64,000 nucleotides of DNA from Vulcanimicrobiota bacterium. Its GTDB lineage: Bacteria; Vulcanimicrobiota; Vulcanimicrobiia; Vulcanimicrobiales; Vulcanimicrobiaceae. Below the pieces are notes generated by a model that searched no databases, was not told the DNA's origin, and worked only from the letters and a program-made list of their open reading frames with translations. Location: the NCBI GenBank assembly GCA_027307235.1, contig DAHUXH010000016.1, positions 1 through 64,000 of the forward strand, given 5' to 3'. Within the stretch, counting starts at the first letter, position 1. Each line of letters opens with the position of its first letter. The position numbers and the translations under genes are program-made. This document shows, piece by piece, positions 11,932-28,484 of this stretch.

Positions 11932-13266
11932 TCAATTCGCCTCACCGGTTACTAGGGCGTTCAGGGCTCCGGCTACGTCGTTGAGTTCATGCACGCGGTC
12001 GACGGCCTGTTGCATGCGCGTGCTCATCTCTTGCGAGAGCGTGTCGATGACGATCACGTCGTTGCTCAATTCGTCGTTGAGCCCCTTGAGCTGCGCGACC
12101 TTTCCGGTCGGGTCGCCGGCCTTGGCCAGTTCGTCGATGATCGCACCGCTTTGCTCGACGACGTTCTTGGTCATCGCGACGTGGTCGCCCGAAACCTCGC
12201 TGCCGACCATGACGACGCCCAGTTCCTTGGCGGCGCGGCGCACTTGGATCGAGCGTTCCGCGAGCATCTTGGAAAGACGCCGCACGATCGGGATGGAGAA
12301 CACGAGTGCGAGCAGCGCGGCGACGATGCCCCAGAGAACCAACGTTCGCGTCGTGTTGTTGATGATGTCGTCGATGCGTGCCTTCGGCACGCCGTACCAC
12401 TGGGCGCCGATGACTTTATTTTGATCGTCCACAATCGGCTCGATGTGGACGAGGTAGGCGGTTCCGCCTTGCGTGTCGGTACCGTCGAACGGTTTGTTCT
12501 GCGCGACCGTCGCGAACGGTGCGACGGTACGATCGACCAGACGTGTGCCGTCGCCGGGCGACGGAATACTGCTCGCGATGATCGCGTCGCCTTCGAGCAG
12601 CGCAGCCTGACCGCCGAGCGCCGCCGACGCTTCATCGACGATGTCGTAGACATGGTTCATCAGGACGCCGCCATACACGGCGCCGATCGTGCGCTGGTTT
12701 TGATCGGCAATCGGCGCGGCCGCGATCAAACTCAAACCGCTCGTGACATGCTCGACCGTCGAGCCGTCGGGACCTTTCACGTCCGACGCCGCCTGGTCGG
12801 CCAGCCCCTCTCCGGCAAGTTCCGTTGACGGAAGACTGGCGGCCACGCTCACCGTCTTGCCGGTCAGCGCGAGCGCCACGAACCGGTTCTGCGCGAGCGA
12901 ACCCGGCGTCGTCCCGGTGGCGCGCGCGATCACCTTGCCTTTGGGATCGACGATCGTCAACCACGACAGGCCGGACTTGCGCGCGTCGTTGGCAACTTCG
13001 TCCTGCAGCGCTTGCAGATTCCCGCTCACCAAGTCCTTGCGAATCTCGGTCGACAGTGCGTCTTGCGCCACCAAGAGCTTGATTTGATCTTGATGGGAAG
13101 TCCAATACCCGCCGAACGCGTGTGATCCGTTGGTGACCTCCTGCGCGCCGAGCGTGCCGAGGTCGTTTTGCATCGTGATGCGCGCGGCGATCACGCTGAT
13201 CAAAAAGAAGACGACGATCGCTGCAATGATCGTGCCCAGGAGCCTGGTCTGTAGCGACATTTTCAT
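11932..13266 (-). CDS. Cache-domain membrane sensor without a signalling domain
   Basis: This 444-residue protein has a membrane helix near the N-terminus (about 8-30), a periplasmic region of about 260 residues that looks like a double Cache ligand domain (segments such as [18 protein letters not shown] and [18 protein letters not shown]), and a second membrane helix (about 305-330). The roughly 110-residue cytoplasmic tail is predicted helical. The tail has no MCP signalling tip, histidine kinase, GGDEF or HAMP signature. Its ATG overlaps the TGA of the upstream chemoreceptor gene (ATGA at 13263-13266), so the two are translationally coupled. It probably supplies ligand sensing to that protein; this partnership is inference. 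Confidence 0.8.
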   Translation of the reverse strand: MKMSLQTRLLGTIIAAIVVFFLISVIAARITMQNDLGTLGAQEVTNGSHAFGGYWTSHQDQIKLLVAQDALSTEIRKDLVSGNLQALQDEVANDARKSGLSWLTIVDPKGKVIARATGTTPGSLAQNRFVALALTGKTVSVAASLPSTELAGEGLADQAASDVKGPDGSTVEHVTSGLSLIAAAPIADQNQRTIGAVYGGVLMNHVYDIVDEASAALGGQAALLEGDAIIASSIPSPGDGTRLVDRTVAPFATVAQNKPFDGTDTQGGTAYLVHIEPIVDDQNKVIGAQWYGVPKARIDDIINNTTRTLVLWGIVAALLALVFSIPIVRRLSKMLAERSIQVRRAAKELGVVMVGSEVSGDHVAMTKNVVEQSGAIIDELAKAGDPTGKVAQLKGLNDELSNDVIVIDTLSQEMSTRMQQAVDRVHELNDVAGALNALVTGEAN

Positions 13267-14942
13267 TCGTTGACGTCCTCCGTGCCGGAATCGCTTGCTT
13301 TGAAGTGTGCCAAACGGTCGTCGATCCGAGCGGCAAGATCGTTCATCTGACCGACGGAGTCGAGCATGCGTCTGGCCGCGTCGCTGACCTCTTTGTTCAC
13401 GTAGGTCAGCACTTCGACCGAGGACGCGTTCTGGTGTGAGATCGACGAGATGTCACCGAAGGCCCGGTTCACTTCGTCGGAGTGGCGGTTCATCGACTGC
13501 GTTGCGGTCAAGTTCAGTCCCACCGAACGCGTGATCTCCTCGATCGAGCGGACGACTTGATATGAGTTGGAACTCATCTCTCGCGTCATGCCGCTGATCT
13601 CGAGGATCTGGCTATTGGCGGTCAAGACAGCTTGCACGATCTCGTTGAGCGCGACCGATGCCGAACTCGTGCTCGACACGCTCTCCTCGACGCGCTGCGT
13701 CAGGCGCTCCATCGCCTCGACGACTTCGGCGATCACCGTTTGCGTGGAGGTGATGTGCCCGGCGATTTCTTTGGTCGCGGAGACGCTGCCGTCTGCGAGC
13801 TTGCGAATTTCGCTTGCGACGACCGCGAACCCACGCCCGTGTTCGCCGGCGCGCGCGGCTTCGATGGCCGCATTGAGCGCCAGCAAATTTGTCTGTTCGG
13901 CGATGCGGTCGATGACTTTGACGATGTCGCCGATCTGTTCGGAATTCGAACCGAGTTGCCGGATGTCGCCGGCCAGTTCGTTGATGGTCTGACGGATGGT
14001 GTCCATGCCGGCGACGATCGTGTTGATCGCCGTGCCGCCGCGCTCGGCGGTTCGCGAGGTCTCGGTCGAGATCGTCGAGAGTGAGTCGATCTGCGCCGTC
14101 ACTTCGTCGATGGAACTCGCCATGGTGGAGACCGAGAGCGCGGTCTCATCCAGGCTGCGCGTCTGTTCTTCAGCGGCGGCGGCGATCGAGGCGATGGCGT
14201 CGGTCAGCGAACGGACCTTCAGCGTGCCTTCATCGATGATCCGCGACTGCTCCCTGGTTCCTTCGTCGAGCTGTCCTTGCGCGACCGAGGCGCCTTCGAT
14301 GACGGCCAGCGCAGTGGAGGCAGTGCTCTGCAGATCACCGCCCGCGCTTCCCAGATTGCGGGCGCTCTCGAGCATGTTCGAGAGAAACTCGCGCATGCCG
14401 AAGATCAACTTGTTGAGCGCGATGGCAAGCTCTTGCAGCGAGCCTTCCGATACGGCGATGTTTTTGGTGAAATCGCCTTGCGCGACGTCGCGCACACCGG
14501 CGGCAAGCTGCGCGATACCTGACTGTATGGACGGGGCACCGTCACCGCGCGGCAGCGCGGCACGACCGCCCGCGCGCACGACCAGAATGCCGGGACCGTC
14601 CTCGGCCGCCTCGATGGCCGGCACGCCCCCGGCAAAGAGGCTGGCCGCTGCGATTGCGCCGATCGCCGTCAAGACCGCGCCCCACAGCGCGGCAGCCGGA
14701 GACGATGCGTTCTTGGCCGCGAAGTCGAGAGCGGCGACCGCGATCGCGGCCACGGCCCCAATCGGAAAGCCGGCGACGGCGGCGACGACGGCCACGATTG
14801 CGACCATCACGGCTTCGATCGCCGGGACCGGCGGAACCACCCACGCGAGCACGCCGCACACGACAACGCCCGCGAGCGCGAGAAGGGCGCGAGCAACGAT
14901 TCCGGCGCGTAAACGAACTCCGGCAAGATAGGCTTGAATCAC
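13263..14942 (-). CDS. Chemoreceptor signalling protein with a membrane anchor but no ligand domain
   Basis: This 559-residue protein carries three or four hydrophobic helices in its first 130 residues with only short loops, so there is no periplasmic ligand domain. A HAMP-like stretch (about 150-200) leads into a complete MCP signalling domain with the hairpin signature [19 protein letters not shown]. The ORF can start at TTG 14969, but GTG 14942 has a GAGGGG ribosome site at a good distance and is preferred. It is the first gene of an operon with the Cache sensor (ATGA overlap) and a DUF3343 protein. No methylesterase or kinase genes are nearby. Confidence 0.88.
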   Translation of the reverse strand: MIQAYLAGVRLRAGIVARALLALAGVVVCGVLAWVVPPVPAIEAVMVAIVAVVAAVAGFPIGAVAAIAVAALDFAAKNASSPAAALWGAVLTAIGAIAAASLFAGGVPAIEAAEDGPGILVVRAGGRAALPRGDGAPSIQSGIAQLAAGVRDVAQGDFTKNIAVSEGSLQELAIALNKLIFGMREFLSNMLESARNLGSAGGDLQSTASTALAVIEGASVAQGQLDEGTREQSRIIDEGTLKVRSLTDAIASIAAAAEEQTRSLDETALSVSTMASSIDEVTAQIDSLSTISTETSRTAERGGTAINTIVAGMDTIRQTINELAGDIRQLGSNSEQIGDIVKVIDRIAEQTNLLALNAAIEAARAGEHGRGFAVVASEIRKLADGSVSATKEIAGHITSTQTVIAEVVEAMERLTQRVEESVSSTSSASVALNEIVQAVLTANSQILEISGMTREMSSNSYQVVRSIEEITRSVGLNLTATQSMNRHSDEVNRAFGDISSISHQNASSVEVLTYVNKEVSDAARRMLDSVGQMNDLAARIDDRLAHFKASDSGTEDVNE

Positions 14943-15070
14943 GGCGGCCCCTCTATGTCTTCCGGTCAAACTACAAAGTCGTGGTCGTCCGAGACATCCG
15001 CTTAGTCGCTTCTTAGATTTCCCCTGGAAAGCCTACCGATCCGCCCAGAGAATGCCGGGGGGCGGGCGCC

Positions 15071-15607
15071 CTAGTTGCGGGCGCGCGTGATGCGCTTGTC
15101 GCAAACTTCACAAAAGTACGACATCTTGTTGTCGGTCTCGAAGATGGAATGCGAATAATACATCGCACACCGCACGTTGTAGCAGTGTTTCAACCCCAGT
15201 GAATGCCCGAGCTCGTGCACGCATTCTTTGAGCGCGCGTTGAAACAGCAGATTCGAGTCGGGATCTTCACCGTAAAACTCAGAACGCAACCGGTGCAGCG
15301 AGACCGCGGCCATGCGCTGTTGTTCGTCGGCATCGCCGAAGATAAAACGGTGCGAGGTCTTGTAGAGGTCGAAATCGGTGACGGCCAGCAACGTTCCGCC
15401 GTCGTCCGGGAACGCGCGCGCGACCCGGGTCGTGAGCGTGTTGAGAAAGAGCTGCGCACGCGTGTTGTTGAGCGCGCTGCGCGGAACGGCAAGCGCGCGT
15501 TCGACGCGGGCGGACATGAGGAACCGCTCTTCAAGACAGATCGCGAGACGGTCAAGAAAGATCCCGTCCAATGCGTTGATCGGCACGATGCGAATGCGCG
15601 ACTCCAT
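15071..15607 (-). CDS. Archaemetzincin-family zinc metallopeptidase
   Basis: The protein has the archaemetzincin signature HELGHSLGLKHC (H131, E132, H135, H141), followed by CAMYYSHS with the Met-turn and a downstream FCEVC pair. The four cysteines form the second, structural zinc site of the family. At 178 residues from ATG 15607 it has the usual length. The longer frame from 15682 would overlap the divergent acpS start and adds a non-conserved segment. Archaemetzincins (AMZ) are common in archaea and vertebrates and patchy in bacteria; substrates are unknown. Confidence 0.9.
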   Translation of the reverse strand: MESRIRIVPINALDGIFLDRLAICLEERFLMSARVERALAVPRSALNNTRAQLFLNTLTTRVARAFPDDGGTLLAVTDFDLYKTSHRFIFGDADEQQRMAAVSLHRLRSEFYGEDPDSNLLFQRALKECVHELGHSLGLKHCYNVRCAMYYSHSIFETDNKMSYFCEVCDKRITRARN

Positions 15608-15668
15608 CGGGGAGGCATATTTCGACACCGCAGCCGGAAAACTTGTCACGTGCTGCGAAGGTCGCACC

Positions 15669-16027
15669 ATGATCGTCGGCATCGGCCTCGACCTCGCCGA
15701 AGTGCGGCGGTACCGCTTCGACGAACGGCGTCTGGCCTGGTTCGCGCGCAGAGTCTACACTGACGAAGAGATGGCCTACGCGATGGGCAAGCGGCACTGG
15801 CCCGAACGCCTGGCGGGATTCTTCGCCGCGAAGGAGGCCGCGCGCAAAGCCTTCGGCCAAGCAATTCCTTGGCGGGCCGTCGGCGTCACGCACGAACGTA
15901 CCGGAAAGCCCGCGCTGCATTTCTTTGGCCGGTACACCGAACTGACGCGCGAACGCGGCGTTCGCATCGTTCACGTCACGATCACCCACACGGAGACGAC
16001 CGCCGCTGCGCTGGTCGTTCTCGAATC

Positions 16028-16031
<4 letters not shown>
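15669..16031 (+). CDS. acpS: Holo-[acyl-carrier-protein] synthase
   Basis: This 120-residue enzyme transfers 4'-phosphopantetheine from CoA to the serine of acyl carrier protein. The metal-binding GIGLDLAEVRR at the N-terminus and FAAKEAARKAFG in the middle are diagnostic. ATG 15669 is the natural start although the reading frame is open upstream. Its TGA overlaps the ATG of nnrD (ATGA), so both are translated from one message, an arrangement common in bacteria. Confidence 0.95.
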
Positions 16032-19493
<3,462 letters not shown>

Positions 19494-19503
19494 TTACGTG
19501 AAG

Positions 19504-19866
19504 CTAGCGGCGGCGAGTTTTGGGAGTCGCCACCTGGACGGGATAGCCGTCGGGATCACCGATGATCGCCATCCGCCCGAACGGTTCGTCGAACGGGTCC
19601 TGGAAGACGGGGACCCCCATCTGCGCGCAATCGGAGACGAACGTGTCGACGTTCTCCACCCAAAAACCCAGTTGCAGCGATCCAGGTCGCACGTGCAGCA
19701 CTTCGGATTTCGGGTGCAAACCCAGCAACGCCCCGCCGCCGAGGTCGAAGTCGACCCAGTGCGGCGGCTGATCGGTTTTGATCTTGAGTCCGAGCACGTC
19801 TTTATAAAATTCTCGCGAGCGCACGAGGTCAGAACACACGAGCGTCGCAACCGAAAATTTTGCCAT
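19504..19866 (-). CDS. VOC/glyoxalase-family protein
   Basis: This 120-residue protein has the two babab repeats of the vicinal-oxygen-chelate fold: KFSVATLVCSDLVRSREFY at the start, LGFWVENVD in the middle and MAIIGDPDGYPVQV at the end. Members bind a metal and range from glyoxalases to dioxygenases and antibiotic-binding proteins; the substrate cannot be told here. It lies between uvrA and ligA on the same strand with short gaps. Confidence 0.8.
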   Translation of the reverse strand: MAKFSVATLVCSDLVRSREFYKDVLGLKIKTDQPPHWVDFDLGGGALLGLHPKSEVLHVRPGSLQLGFWVENVDTFVSDCAQMGVPVFQDPFDEPFGRMAIIGDPDGYPVQVATPKTRRR

Positions 19867-19909
19867 AATTCGCAGCTAGCCTTCGACGGCAATGCGCGCT
19901 ACCTCCCGT

Positions 19910-22873
<2,964 letters not shown>

Positions 22874-22879
22874 ACTCTT

Positions 22880-23623
22880 TTAGACCGCCCGGCCGCCTGG
22901 TGCGGTGCGCAGCTTCAGAAACTCGCCGGTCACGACCAGCATCGCGTACGCGACCACCACCTGCTCGACCACCAGCGAGATGAAGGCGGCGCCCAGCGGC
23001 GAGAACGCGCTCACGGCGTTGGCGAGCGCGCCGCTCAACCACGCGAGCAGGGCGATGATCGCCACCACCGCGACCGTCGGCAGCAGATTGCCGAGCGCAA
23101 GCCTGCACGATTCGGCGATCCCGGCGACGGGATCGTCGCCGCCGATGATGACGGCCGGCATCGTATAGATGATGAAGACGACATACGCGATCAGGGTGAG
23201 CAGGAAGGTCACGGGCGCGAAGGCCGCCGCCACGAGCCCGATGAGCAGCATCAGCGCCATCGCGAGCAGCGTCTGCACGCCGCGGCGAGCAAACGCTTGC
23301 CAGCCGTCGCGCAGGGTCGCGCGGCCGCGTTCCCACGCGGCGCCGGCCATGCCGGTCACGAACGAGACCTGTGCGATGTAGACGACCATCGCAAACGCCA
23401 GGTAGAGTGCGCTTTCTACCGAGCGAGCCGCCAGGCCCACGTTCGCGTCGCCGCTGGTGGACGTGATCGCGATGCTCGACGCCCACGGCGCGAACACGTA
23501 GGACTCGACGGCGGCCGCGACGATCGCGACGATGAGTCCGGGAAGCATGACGATCGGATTGGCGAGCAGCAACTGCCACGCGCGGAGAAACGTGCTTTCA
23601 AGGTCGCGGGCGCTCTGCGTCAT
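22880..23623 (-). CDS. Multi-pass membrane protein of unknown function
   Basis: From ATG 23623 ([12 protein letters not shown]...) this is a 247-residue protein with about six hydrophobic helices. The layout resembles the DUF975/glycerophosphoryl-permease-like group: an N-terminal amphipathic helix, [17 protein letters not shown], and repeated long helices. The family call is weak. The longer frame to 23947 is antisense to other genes and is rejected. The gene is 6 bases upstream of uvrA and probably cotranscribed. It has no catalytic motif. Confidence 0.7.
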   Translation of the reverse strand: MTQSARDLESTFLRAWQLLLANPIVMLPGLIVAIVAAAVESYVFAPWASSIAITSTSGDANVGLAARSVESALYLAFAMVVYIAQVSFVTGMAGAAWERGRATLRDGWQAFARRGVQTLLAMALMLLIGLVAAAFAPVTFLLTLIAYVVFIIYTMPAVIIGGDDPVAGIAESCRLALGNLLPTVAVVAIIALLAWLSGALANAVSAFSPLGAAFISLVVEQVVVAYAMLVVTGEFLKLRTAPGGRAV

Positions 23624-23716
23624 CGTCCCGCCTAGATTCCGCGCGCGTGAGGCAAGCCCTAGAGTTGGAGACAACGCAGGGAGCGCACGGTATGCCAAGT
23701 AACTGCCTGGTGCCTC

Positions 23717-23920
23717 ATGCTGCTCAACCTCGGCTGGGCCTTTTTCGGAACGATCGGCTTCGCCGTCTACGTCCTGCCGAGCGCTATCGGCGTGCTCCGC
23801 AAGAAAATCGACCTCCCCGAGCTCGGCGCGGTGAACCTGCTTCTGGGCTGGACACTCGCGGGCTGGGTGGTGGCGCTCGTTTGGTCGCTGAGCAACGACC
23901 CCATCACGCCGGACCAATGA
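23717..23920 (+). CDS. Superinfection-immunity-like small membrane protein
   Basis: This 67-residue protein has two membrane helices. The second contains NLLLGWTLAGWVVALVWSL, the hallmark of the superinfection immunity protein family (PF14373, named after phage T4 Imm). Members block phage DNA entry in T4, but many chromosomal homologues have no known role. It is a single plus-strand gene among minus-strand genes. Its last 17 bases overlap the end of the convergent HAD gene. The ribosome site is weak. Confidence 0.75.
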   Translation: MLLNLGWAFFGTIGFAVYVLPSAIGVLRKKIDLPELGAVNLLLGWTLAGWVVALVWSLSNDPITPDQ

Positions 23921-24623
23921 GCACGCGGCGCACGCCGCCGAGATCATCGACGGTCGCGTCGGGTGCGATCGCTCCGGGCGGCACCGATTCGCCGCGAATA
24001 TTCAGCCACACCGCGAAGAGACCGGCCTCTTTCGCACCGCGGATGTCGCGGTCGTAGCGGTCGCCGACCATCGCGCTACGACTGGGCGCGCGTTCGAGCT
24101 TCGTGCATGCGTGCGCGAACAGCAGCGGATCGGGTTTGACGAGACCAGTTTCATCGGGAAAGAACAAGGCGTCGAAGACGTCGGCTAATTGCAAGAGCGC
24201 GATCTTCTCGCGATGCGTCTGCGCGAAGCCGTTGGTCACGAGCCCCAACTTCACGCCGTCCGCGCGCAGTGTACGCAGCAGATCGAGCGCACCGGGGAAG
24301 AGCGTAAAATACTTCTTGCGGTAAGCATTGTAGTTGTCGGCGCTGCGCCGCACCAGATCATCGTCGGCGATGCCGAATCCGCCGAGTGCCGAGCGCCACA
24401 TCTGCGTACGCACGTCGGACAGCCGCTCCTTGAGCATCTCGGGCGAAAGCCGCTGCCAGAATCCCATCGCCTCGGCGATGTACGCGTCCTTGAGCGCGAG
24501 CACGTCGATCTCGTGCTCGGCCGCGATCTCGCGCGCGACCTCCTCCACCGCGCTGTGCATGGCGAAGTCGTCGTCGTGGAGCGTGTCGTCCAGATCGAAA
24601 AGAACGGCGTCGAATCTCGGCAT
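23904..24623 (-). CDS. HAD-family hydrolase
   Basis: This 239-residue protein has motif I FDLDDTL (aspartate nucleophile and acid/base), motif II LVTNGF, a lysine in the GLVKPDP loop and motif IV MVGDRYDRDI. The helical cap after motif I points to subfamily IA, in the YjjG-type nucleotidase/phosphatase group. The substrate is not predictable. It lies 4 bases downstream of uvrB and is probably cotranscribed, which would suit a nucleotide house-cleaning role. Confidence 0.9.
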   Translation of the reverse strand: MPRFDAVLFDLDDTLHDDDFAMHSAVEEVAREIAAEHEIDVLALKDAYIAEAMGFWQRLSPEMLKERLSDVRTQMWRSALGGFGIADDDLVRRSADNYNAYRKKYFTLFPGALDLLRTLRADGVKLGLVTNGFAQTHREKIALLQLADVFDALFFPDETGLVKPDPLLFAHACTKLERAPSRSAMVGDRYDRDIRGAKEAGLFAVWLNIRGESVPPGAIAPDATVDDLGGVRRVLIGPA

Positions 24624-24627
24624 CCGG

Positions 24628-26661
24628 CTAGCCTACGACGCTGGGCTCGAATATCTTGGGTGCCTTGCCACCGAAGAGCAGCGACTCGGTGCCGCCGATC
24701 TGTTTGCGCAACTCGACCAATTCGTCGCGCAGCGCTGCCGCTTTTTCAAATTCCAGCTTGGCGGCGCATTCACGCATCTTCTTCTCGAGATCGGCGGCCA
24801 TCTTCATCGCGATGTCACGCGGAATCTTCTCGCGCTTGATCTTCAGCGCCGGTTCCTCGCCCGCACCGATCATGCTTAGGATGTCGTGGATCTCCTTGCG
24901 AATCGTTTTCGGCTCGATGCCGTGCTCGCGATTGAAGGTGACTTGGGCTTCGCGGCGCCGCTTCGTTTCGCCGATGGCGCGCGCCATCGACTCGGTCACC
25001 ACATCCGCGTACATGATCACTTTTCCGTCCACGTTGCGCGCGGCGCGCCCGATGGTTTGAATCAACGACGTTTCGCTGCGCAGATACCCCTCTTTGTCGG
25101 CGTCGAGAATGCCGACCAGCGAGACCTCGGGCAGATCGAGTCCCTCGCGCAGCAGATTGATGCCGACCAGCACGTCGAAGACGCCCATGCGCAGATCGCG
25201 CAGGATCGCGACGCGTTCGAGCGTGTCGACCTCGCTGTGCAGATAGCGAACCTTCAAACCGTTTTCCAGGAGAAAGTCGGTGAGGTCTTCGGCCATCTTC
25301 TTGGTGAGGGTCGTCACCAGCACGCGTTCCTTGCGCTCGGCGCGCACGCGAATCTCTTCCATGAGATCGTCGACCTGATTGCGCGTCGGACGCACCTCGA
25401 CTTCGGGATCGACGAGGCCGGTGGGTCGAATGATCATCTCCGCCACCTGCGCGCTGCGCCCGATTTCGTACGATCCGGGCGTCGCCGAGACGTAGACGAC
25501 CTGCTCGACGTGGCGGTCGAACTCGTCGTAGGTTAGCGGGCGGTTGTCGAGCGCGCTCGGCAGCCGAAACCCGTGTTCGACTAAAACCTGCTTGCGCGAG
25601 CGGTCGCCGGCGTACATGCCGCGCACCTGCGGCAGCGTCACGTGCGACTCGTCGATGAAGAGCAGCCAATCTTTCGGGAAGAAATCGAGCAGACACCACG
25701 GCGTCGAGCCTGCTTCGCGCCCGGTGAGGTGACGCGAGTAGTTCTCGATCCCGTTGCAGTAGCCGACCTCGCGCAGCATGTCCAGGTCGTAGCGCGTGCG
25801 CTGTTCCAAGCGCTGCGCTTCGAGCAGCTTTCCGTGCGTGCGAAAGAGCGCCAGGCGTTCTTCCAGTTCGCTTTCGATGGAGTCGATCGCGCGCCGCAGC
25901 TTTTCATCGGGCGTGATGAAGTGCTTGGCCGGGAAGATCGTCAATTCGTCCTTGCTCTCGACATACTCGCCGGTCAGCAGGTTCACCACGTTGATCGCCT
26001 CGATCTCGTCGCCGAAGAACTCGATGCGATGCACCAGTTCTTCCTCGACGCCGACGAATTCGAGCGTGTCGCCGCGCGCGCGGAAGGTGCCGCGCACGAG
26101 GTTGAGATCGTTGCGACGGTACTGCATGTCGACCAATTTGCGCAACAGTTGGTCGCGGTCAATCTCGCTGCCGACGGCGATTCTTGCCGACATCTCCATG
26201 TAGTCAGACGGCGAACCCAAGCCGTAGATGCACGAGACCGAGGCCACCACGAGCGTGTCGCGCCGCGTGAGGATCGACTGGGTGGCGGAATGCCGCAGGC
26301 GCTCGATCTCGTCGTTGATAGACGAGTCCTTTTCGATGTACGTATCGGTCGAGGGCACGTACGCTTCGGGCTGGTAGTAATCGAAGTACGAGACGAAGTA
26401 CTCGACGGCGTTGTTCGGAAAGAAATCGCGGAACTCGGCGCAGAGTTGCGCCGCCAACGTCTTGTTGTGGCACAGCACCAGCGTCGGCTTCTGCACGAGT
26501 TCGATCACGCGCGCCATCGCCATGGTCTTGCCGCTCCCGGTCACCCCGAGGAGCGTTTGCGTTCGTTCGCCGCGCACGACCCCGGCGGCAAGCGTGTCGG
26601 TTGCTTTGGGCTGGTCACCGGCGAGCGCGTACGGTGAGATCAGTTGGAATTGCTGGGCCAT
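24628..26661 (-). CDS. uvrB: Excinuclease ABC subunit B
   Basis: This 677-residue helicase-like protein receives damaged DNA from UvrA and positions UvrC. It has Walker A GVTGSGKT near residue 40, a beta-hairpin rich in tyrosines ([16 protein letters not shown]), the DESH box ([10 protein letters not shown]), motif [11 protein letters not shown], and a C-terminal UVR coiled coil (about 625-660). ATG 26661 (MAQQFQL...) is preferred because the 45 extra residues upstream are not family-like. It is divergent from prs. Confidence 0.97.
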   Translation of the reverse strand: MAQQFQLISPYALAGDQPKATDTLAAGVVRGERTQTLLGVTGSGKTMAMARVIELVQKPTLVLCHNKTLAAQLCAEFRDFFPNNAVEYFVSYFDYYQPEAYVPSTDTYIEKDSSINDEIERLRHSATQSILTRRDTLVVASVSCIYGLGSPSDYMEMSARIAVGSEIDRDQLLRKLVDMQYRRNDLNLVRGTFRARGDTLEFVGVEEELVHRIEFFGDEIEAINVVNLLTGEYVESKDELTIFPAKHFITPDEKLRRAIDSIESELEERLALFRTHGKLLEAQRLEQRTRYDLDMLREVGYCNGIENYSRHLTGREAGSTPWCLLDFFPKDWLLFIDESHVTLPQVRGMYAGDRSRKQVLVEHGFRLPSALDNRPLTYDEFDRHVEQVVYVSATPGSYEIGRSAQVAEMIIRPTGLVDPEVEVRPTRNQVDDLMEEIRVRAERKERVLVTTLTKKMAEDLTDFLLENGLKVRYLHSEVDTLERVAILRDLRMGVFDVLVGINLLREGLDLPEVSLVGILDADKEGYLRSETSLIQTIGRAARNVDGKVIMYADVVTESMARAIGETKRRREAQVTFNREHGIEPKTIRKEIHDILSMIGAGEEPALKIKREKIPRDIAMKMAADLEKKMRECAAKLEFEKAAALRDELVELRKQIGGTESLLFGGKAPKIFEPSVVG

Positions 26662-26798
26662 CGTCGCATCCTTCGACAGGGAGGGACCGCATTCGGGTTG
26701 CTCCGGCGAGGAAAGGCAACAACCCGCTCGGAACCATGTGCTTCCGCCTGTCTCGCGCATTTGCGTGGGGCAGGGCATCGATCCGGGGGAGCCCACCG

Positions 26799-27830
26799 TT
26801 GAGCCATAACCCTCTTATCTTCTGCGGCAACTCAAATCCGCAGCTTGCCGAGGAGATCGCCAAGCGGCTGAAGCTGCACGTCAGCAAAGCGCTGGTGACG
26901 AAGTTCAAGAACGAGGAGACGCGCGTCGAGATCGGCGAGAACGTGCGCGGCTCCGAGGTCTTCGTCATTCAATCGATCTGCAAAGGCCCCACCGGCATCG
27001 GCGTCAACGACTCGCTCATGGAGCTGCTGCTGATGATCGACGCGCTGCGCCGGGCATCGGCAGCGCGCATCACCGCGGTGATGCCGTACTACGGCTATGC
27101 GAAGCAAGACAAGAAGACCAAGCCGCGCGAGCCGATCTCCGCGAAAGTGATCGCCAACCTGCTCAAGGTCACCGGCGCCAAGCGCATCGTCACGATGGAC
27201 TTGCACGCCGCGCAGATTCAGGGTTTCTTCGATCTCCCGGTCGACAATCTGTTTGCGATGCCGACGCTGTGCAACTACCTGAAAAAGGAAGGGTTGTGCG
27301 ACGATAAGATCGTCGTCGTCTCACCCGACGCGGGCGGCGTTCATCGCGCCGAGATGTTCGCCAAGCGACTCAACAGTTCGCTTGCCATCGTGTTCAAGCG
27401 CCGTCCGCGGCCGGACGTCTCCGAAGTCACGGACATCGTCGGCAACGTCAGCGGCAAGATCGCGGTCATCGTGGACGACATGATCTCCACCGGCGGCACG
27501 CTGGCGAAGGCCGCCGAAGCGATCAGGGAGCGCGGCGCGACCAAGGTCTACACGCTCGCCACGCACGGCATCTTCGCCGGCGAGGCCATCGACGTGCTCG
27601 AAAACTCGCAGATCGAGAAGGTCATCGTGACCAACACCATCCCGTTCCCGACCGTCGACGACCATCCGAAGTTCGTGCAGCTCTCGATCGCGCAGATCTT
27701 CGCGGAGACGATCAGCCGCATCACGACCAACCGCTCGGTTTCTGAGCTCTTCAACATCGAGGAGCCGTCCGCCGAAGCGGGCGCAACCGCACCCATCATC
27801 CTTCCGGAACCCGCCGGCGTTCCATTGTAA
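26799..27830 (+). CDS. prs: Ribose-phosphate pyrophosphokinase
   Basis: This 343-residue enzyme makes PRPP from ribose 5-phosphate and ATP for nucleotide, histidine and tryptophan synthesis. It has the family start [11 protein letters not shown], the ATP loop, the metal-binding [26 protein letters not shown] and the PRPP loop [13 protein letters not shown]. The likely start is TTG 26799, preceded by GGGGGAG at 8 bases. The C-terminus has about 25 residues beyond the core. It leads the prs-rplY-pth operon, a common bacterial order. Confidence 0.95.
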   Translation: MSHNPLIFCGNSNPQLAEEIAKRLKLHVSKALVTKFKNEETRVEIGENVRGSEVFVIQSICKGPTGIGVNDSLMELLLMIDALRRASAARITAVMPYYGYAKQDKKTKPREPISAKVIANLLKVTGAKRIVTMDLHAAQIQGFFDLPVDNLFAMPTLCNYLKKEGLCDDKIVVVSPDAGGVHRAEMFAKRLNSSLAIVFKRRPRPDVSEVTDIVGNVSGKIAVIVDDMISTGGTLAKAAEAIRERGATKVYTLATHGIFAGEAIDVLENSQIEKVIVTNTIPFPTVDDHPKFVQLSIAQIFAETISRITTNRSVSELFNIEEPSAEAGATAPIILPEPAGVPL

Positions 27831-27842
27831 GGAGTTGTATTC

Positions 27843-28484
27843 ATGACGACCACACTCACCCTCGACGCGGAACTTCGCGAACGCGTCGGCACAACCGAGG
27901 CGCAACGTCTGCGCGCGGCAGGCAAGATTCCGGCGGTCGTCTACGGACACGGCGCGCCCGCGCAACACGTCGCGCTCGACGCCAGGCGCTTCGAAGAACT
28001 CCTGACGCGCATCGGCCGCAATGCGATCATCGCGTTGACGATCGACGGGAAAAAGGAGACCGCGCTCGTGCGCGATCTGCGGCAACACGAAGTGTCGCGC
28101 AAAATTCTGCATGTCGACTTGCTGCGCGTTTCGGCGAAGGAGCACATCCATGCGAAGGCGCCGGTCGTCACCACCGGGGTCGCGCGCGGCGTCAAGGAGT
28201 TCGGCGGCGTGATGGACGTGGTCGTTCACGAACTCGAAATCGAAGGCCCGGCCGACGAGTTTCCCGATCACATCGAAGTGGACGTGAGCGACCTCGGACT
28301 CCACCAGCACATCGTCGCCGGCGACGTGAAGGTCCCGAAAGGTTTCAAGATACGCACTCCCGCCGACACGATCGTCGTTTCAATTGAAGCGTCGAAGACG
28401 TCGCAGCAACTTGAGGAAGTGCCGGCAGCGCCCGTGCAGGCTGAACCTGAGGTCATCGGTCAGAAGGCCGAGACCACCGAGTAA
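27843..28484 (+). CDS. rplY: 50S ribosomal protein L25 (Ctc type)
   Basis: This 213-residue protein binds 5S rRNA. It is the long form: an N-terminal L25 domain (about 1-90, with GKIPAVVYGHG) and a C-terminal beta domain (TL5/Ctc). An AAGGAG site lies just before the ATG. It lies 12 bases after prs and its stop abuts the TTG start of pth, so the three genes form one operon. The last 30 residues are acidic and low in complexity. Confidence 0.95.
   Translation: MTTTLTLDAELRERVGTTEAQRLRAAGKIPAVVYGHGAPAQHVALDARRFEELLTRIGRNAIIALTIDGKKETALVRDLRQHEVSRKILHVDLLRVSAKEHIHAKAPVVTTGVARGVKEFGGVMDVVVHELEIEGPADEFPDHIEVDVSDLGLHQHIVAGDVKVPKGFKIRTPADTIVVSIEASKTSQQLEEVPAAPVQAEPEVIGQKAETTE

Noticed and set aside
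14943-15070. Possible riboswitch before the split chemoreceptor operon
   Set aside because: The 128 bases do not match the cyclic di-GMP or other riboswitch patterns I know; nothing else is seen.
26662-26798. Possible leader RNA between uvrB and prs
   Set aside because: No purine, PRPP or guanidine riboswitch pattern could be recognised; it holds divergent starts and a ribosome site only.
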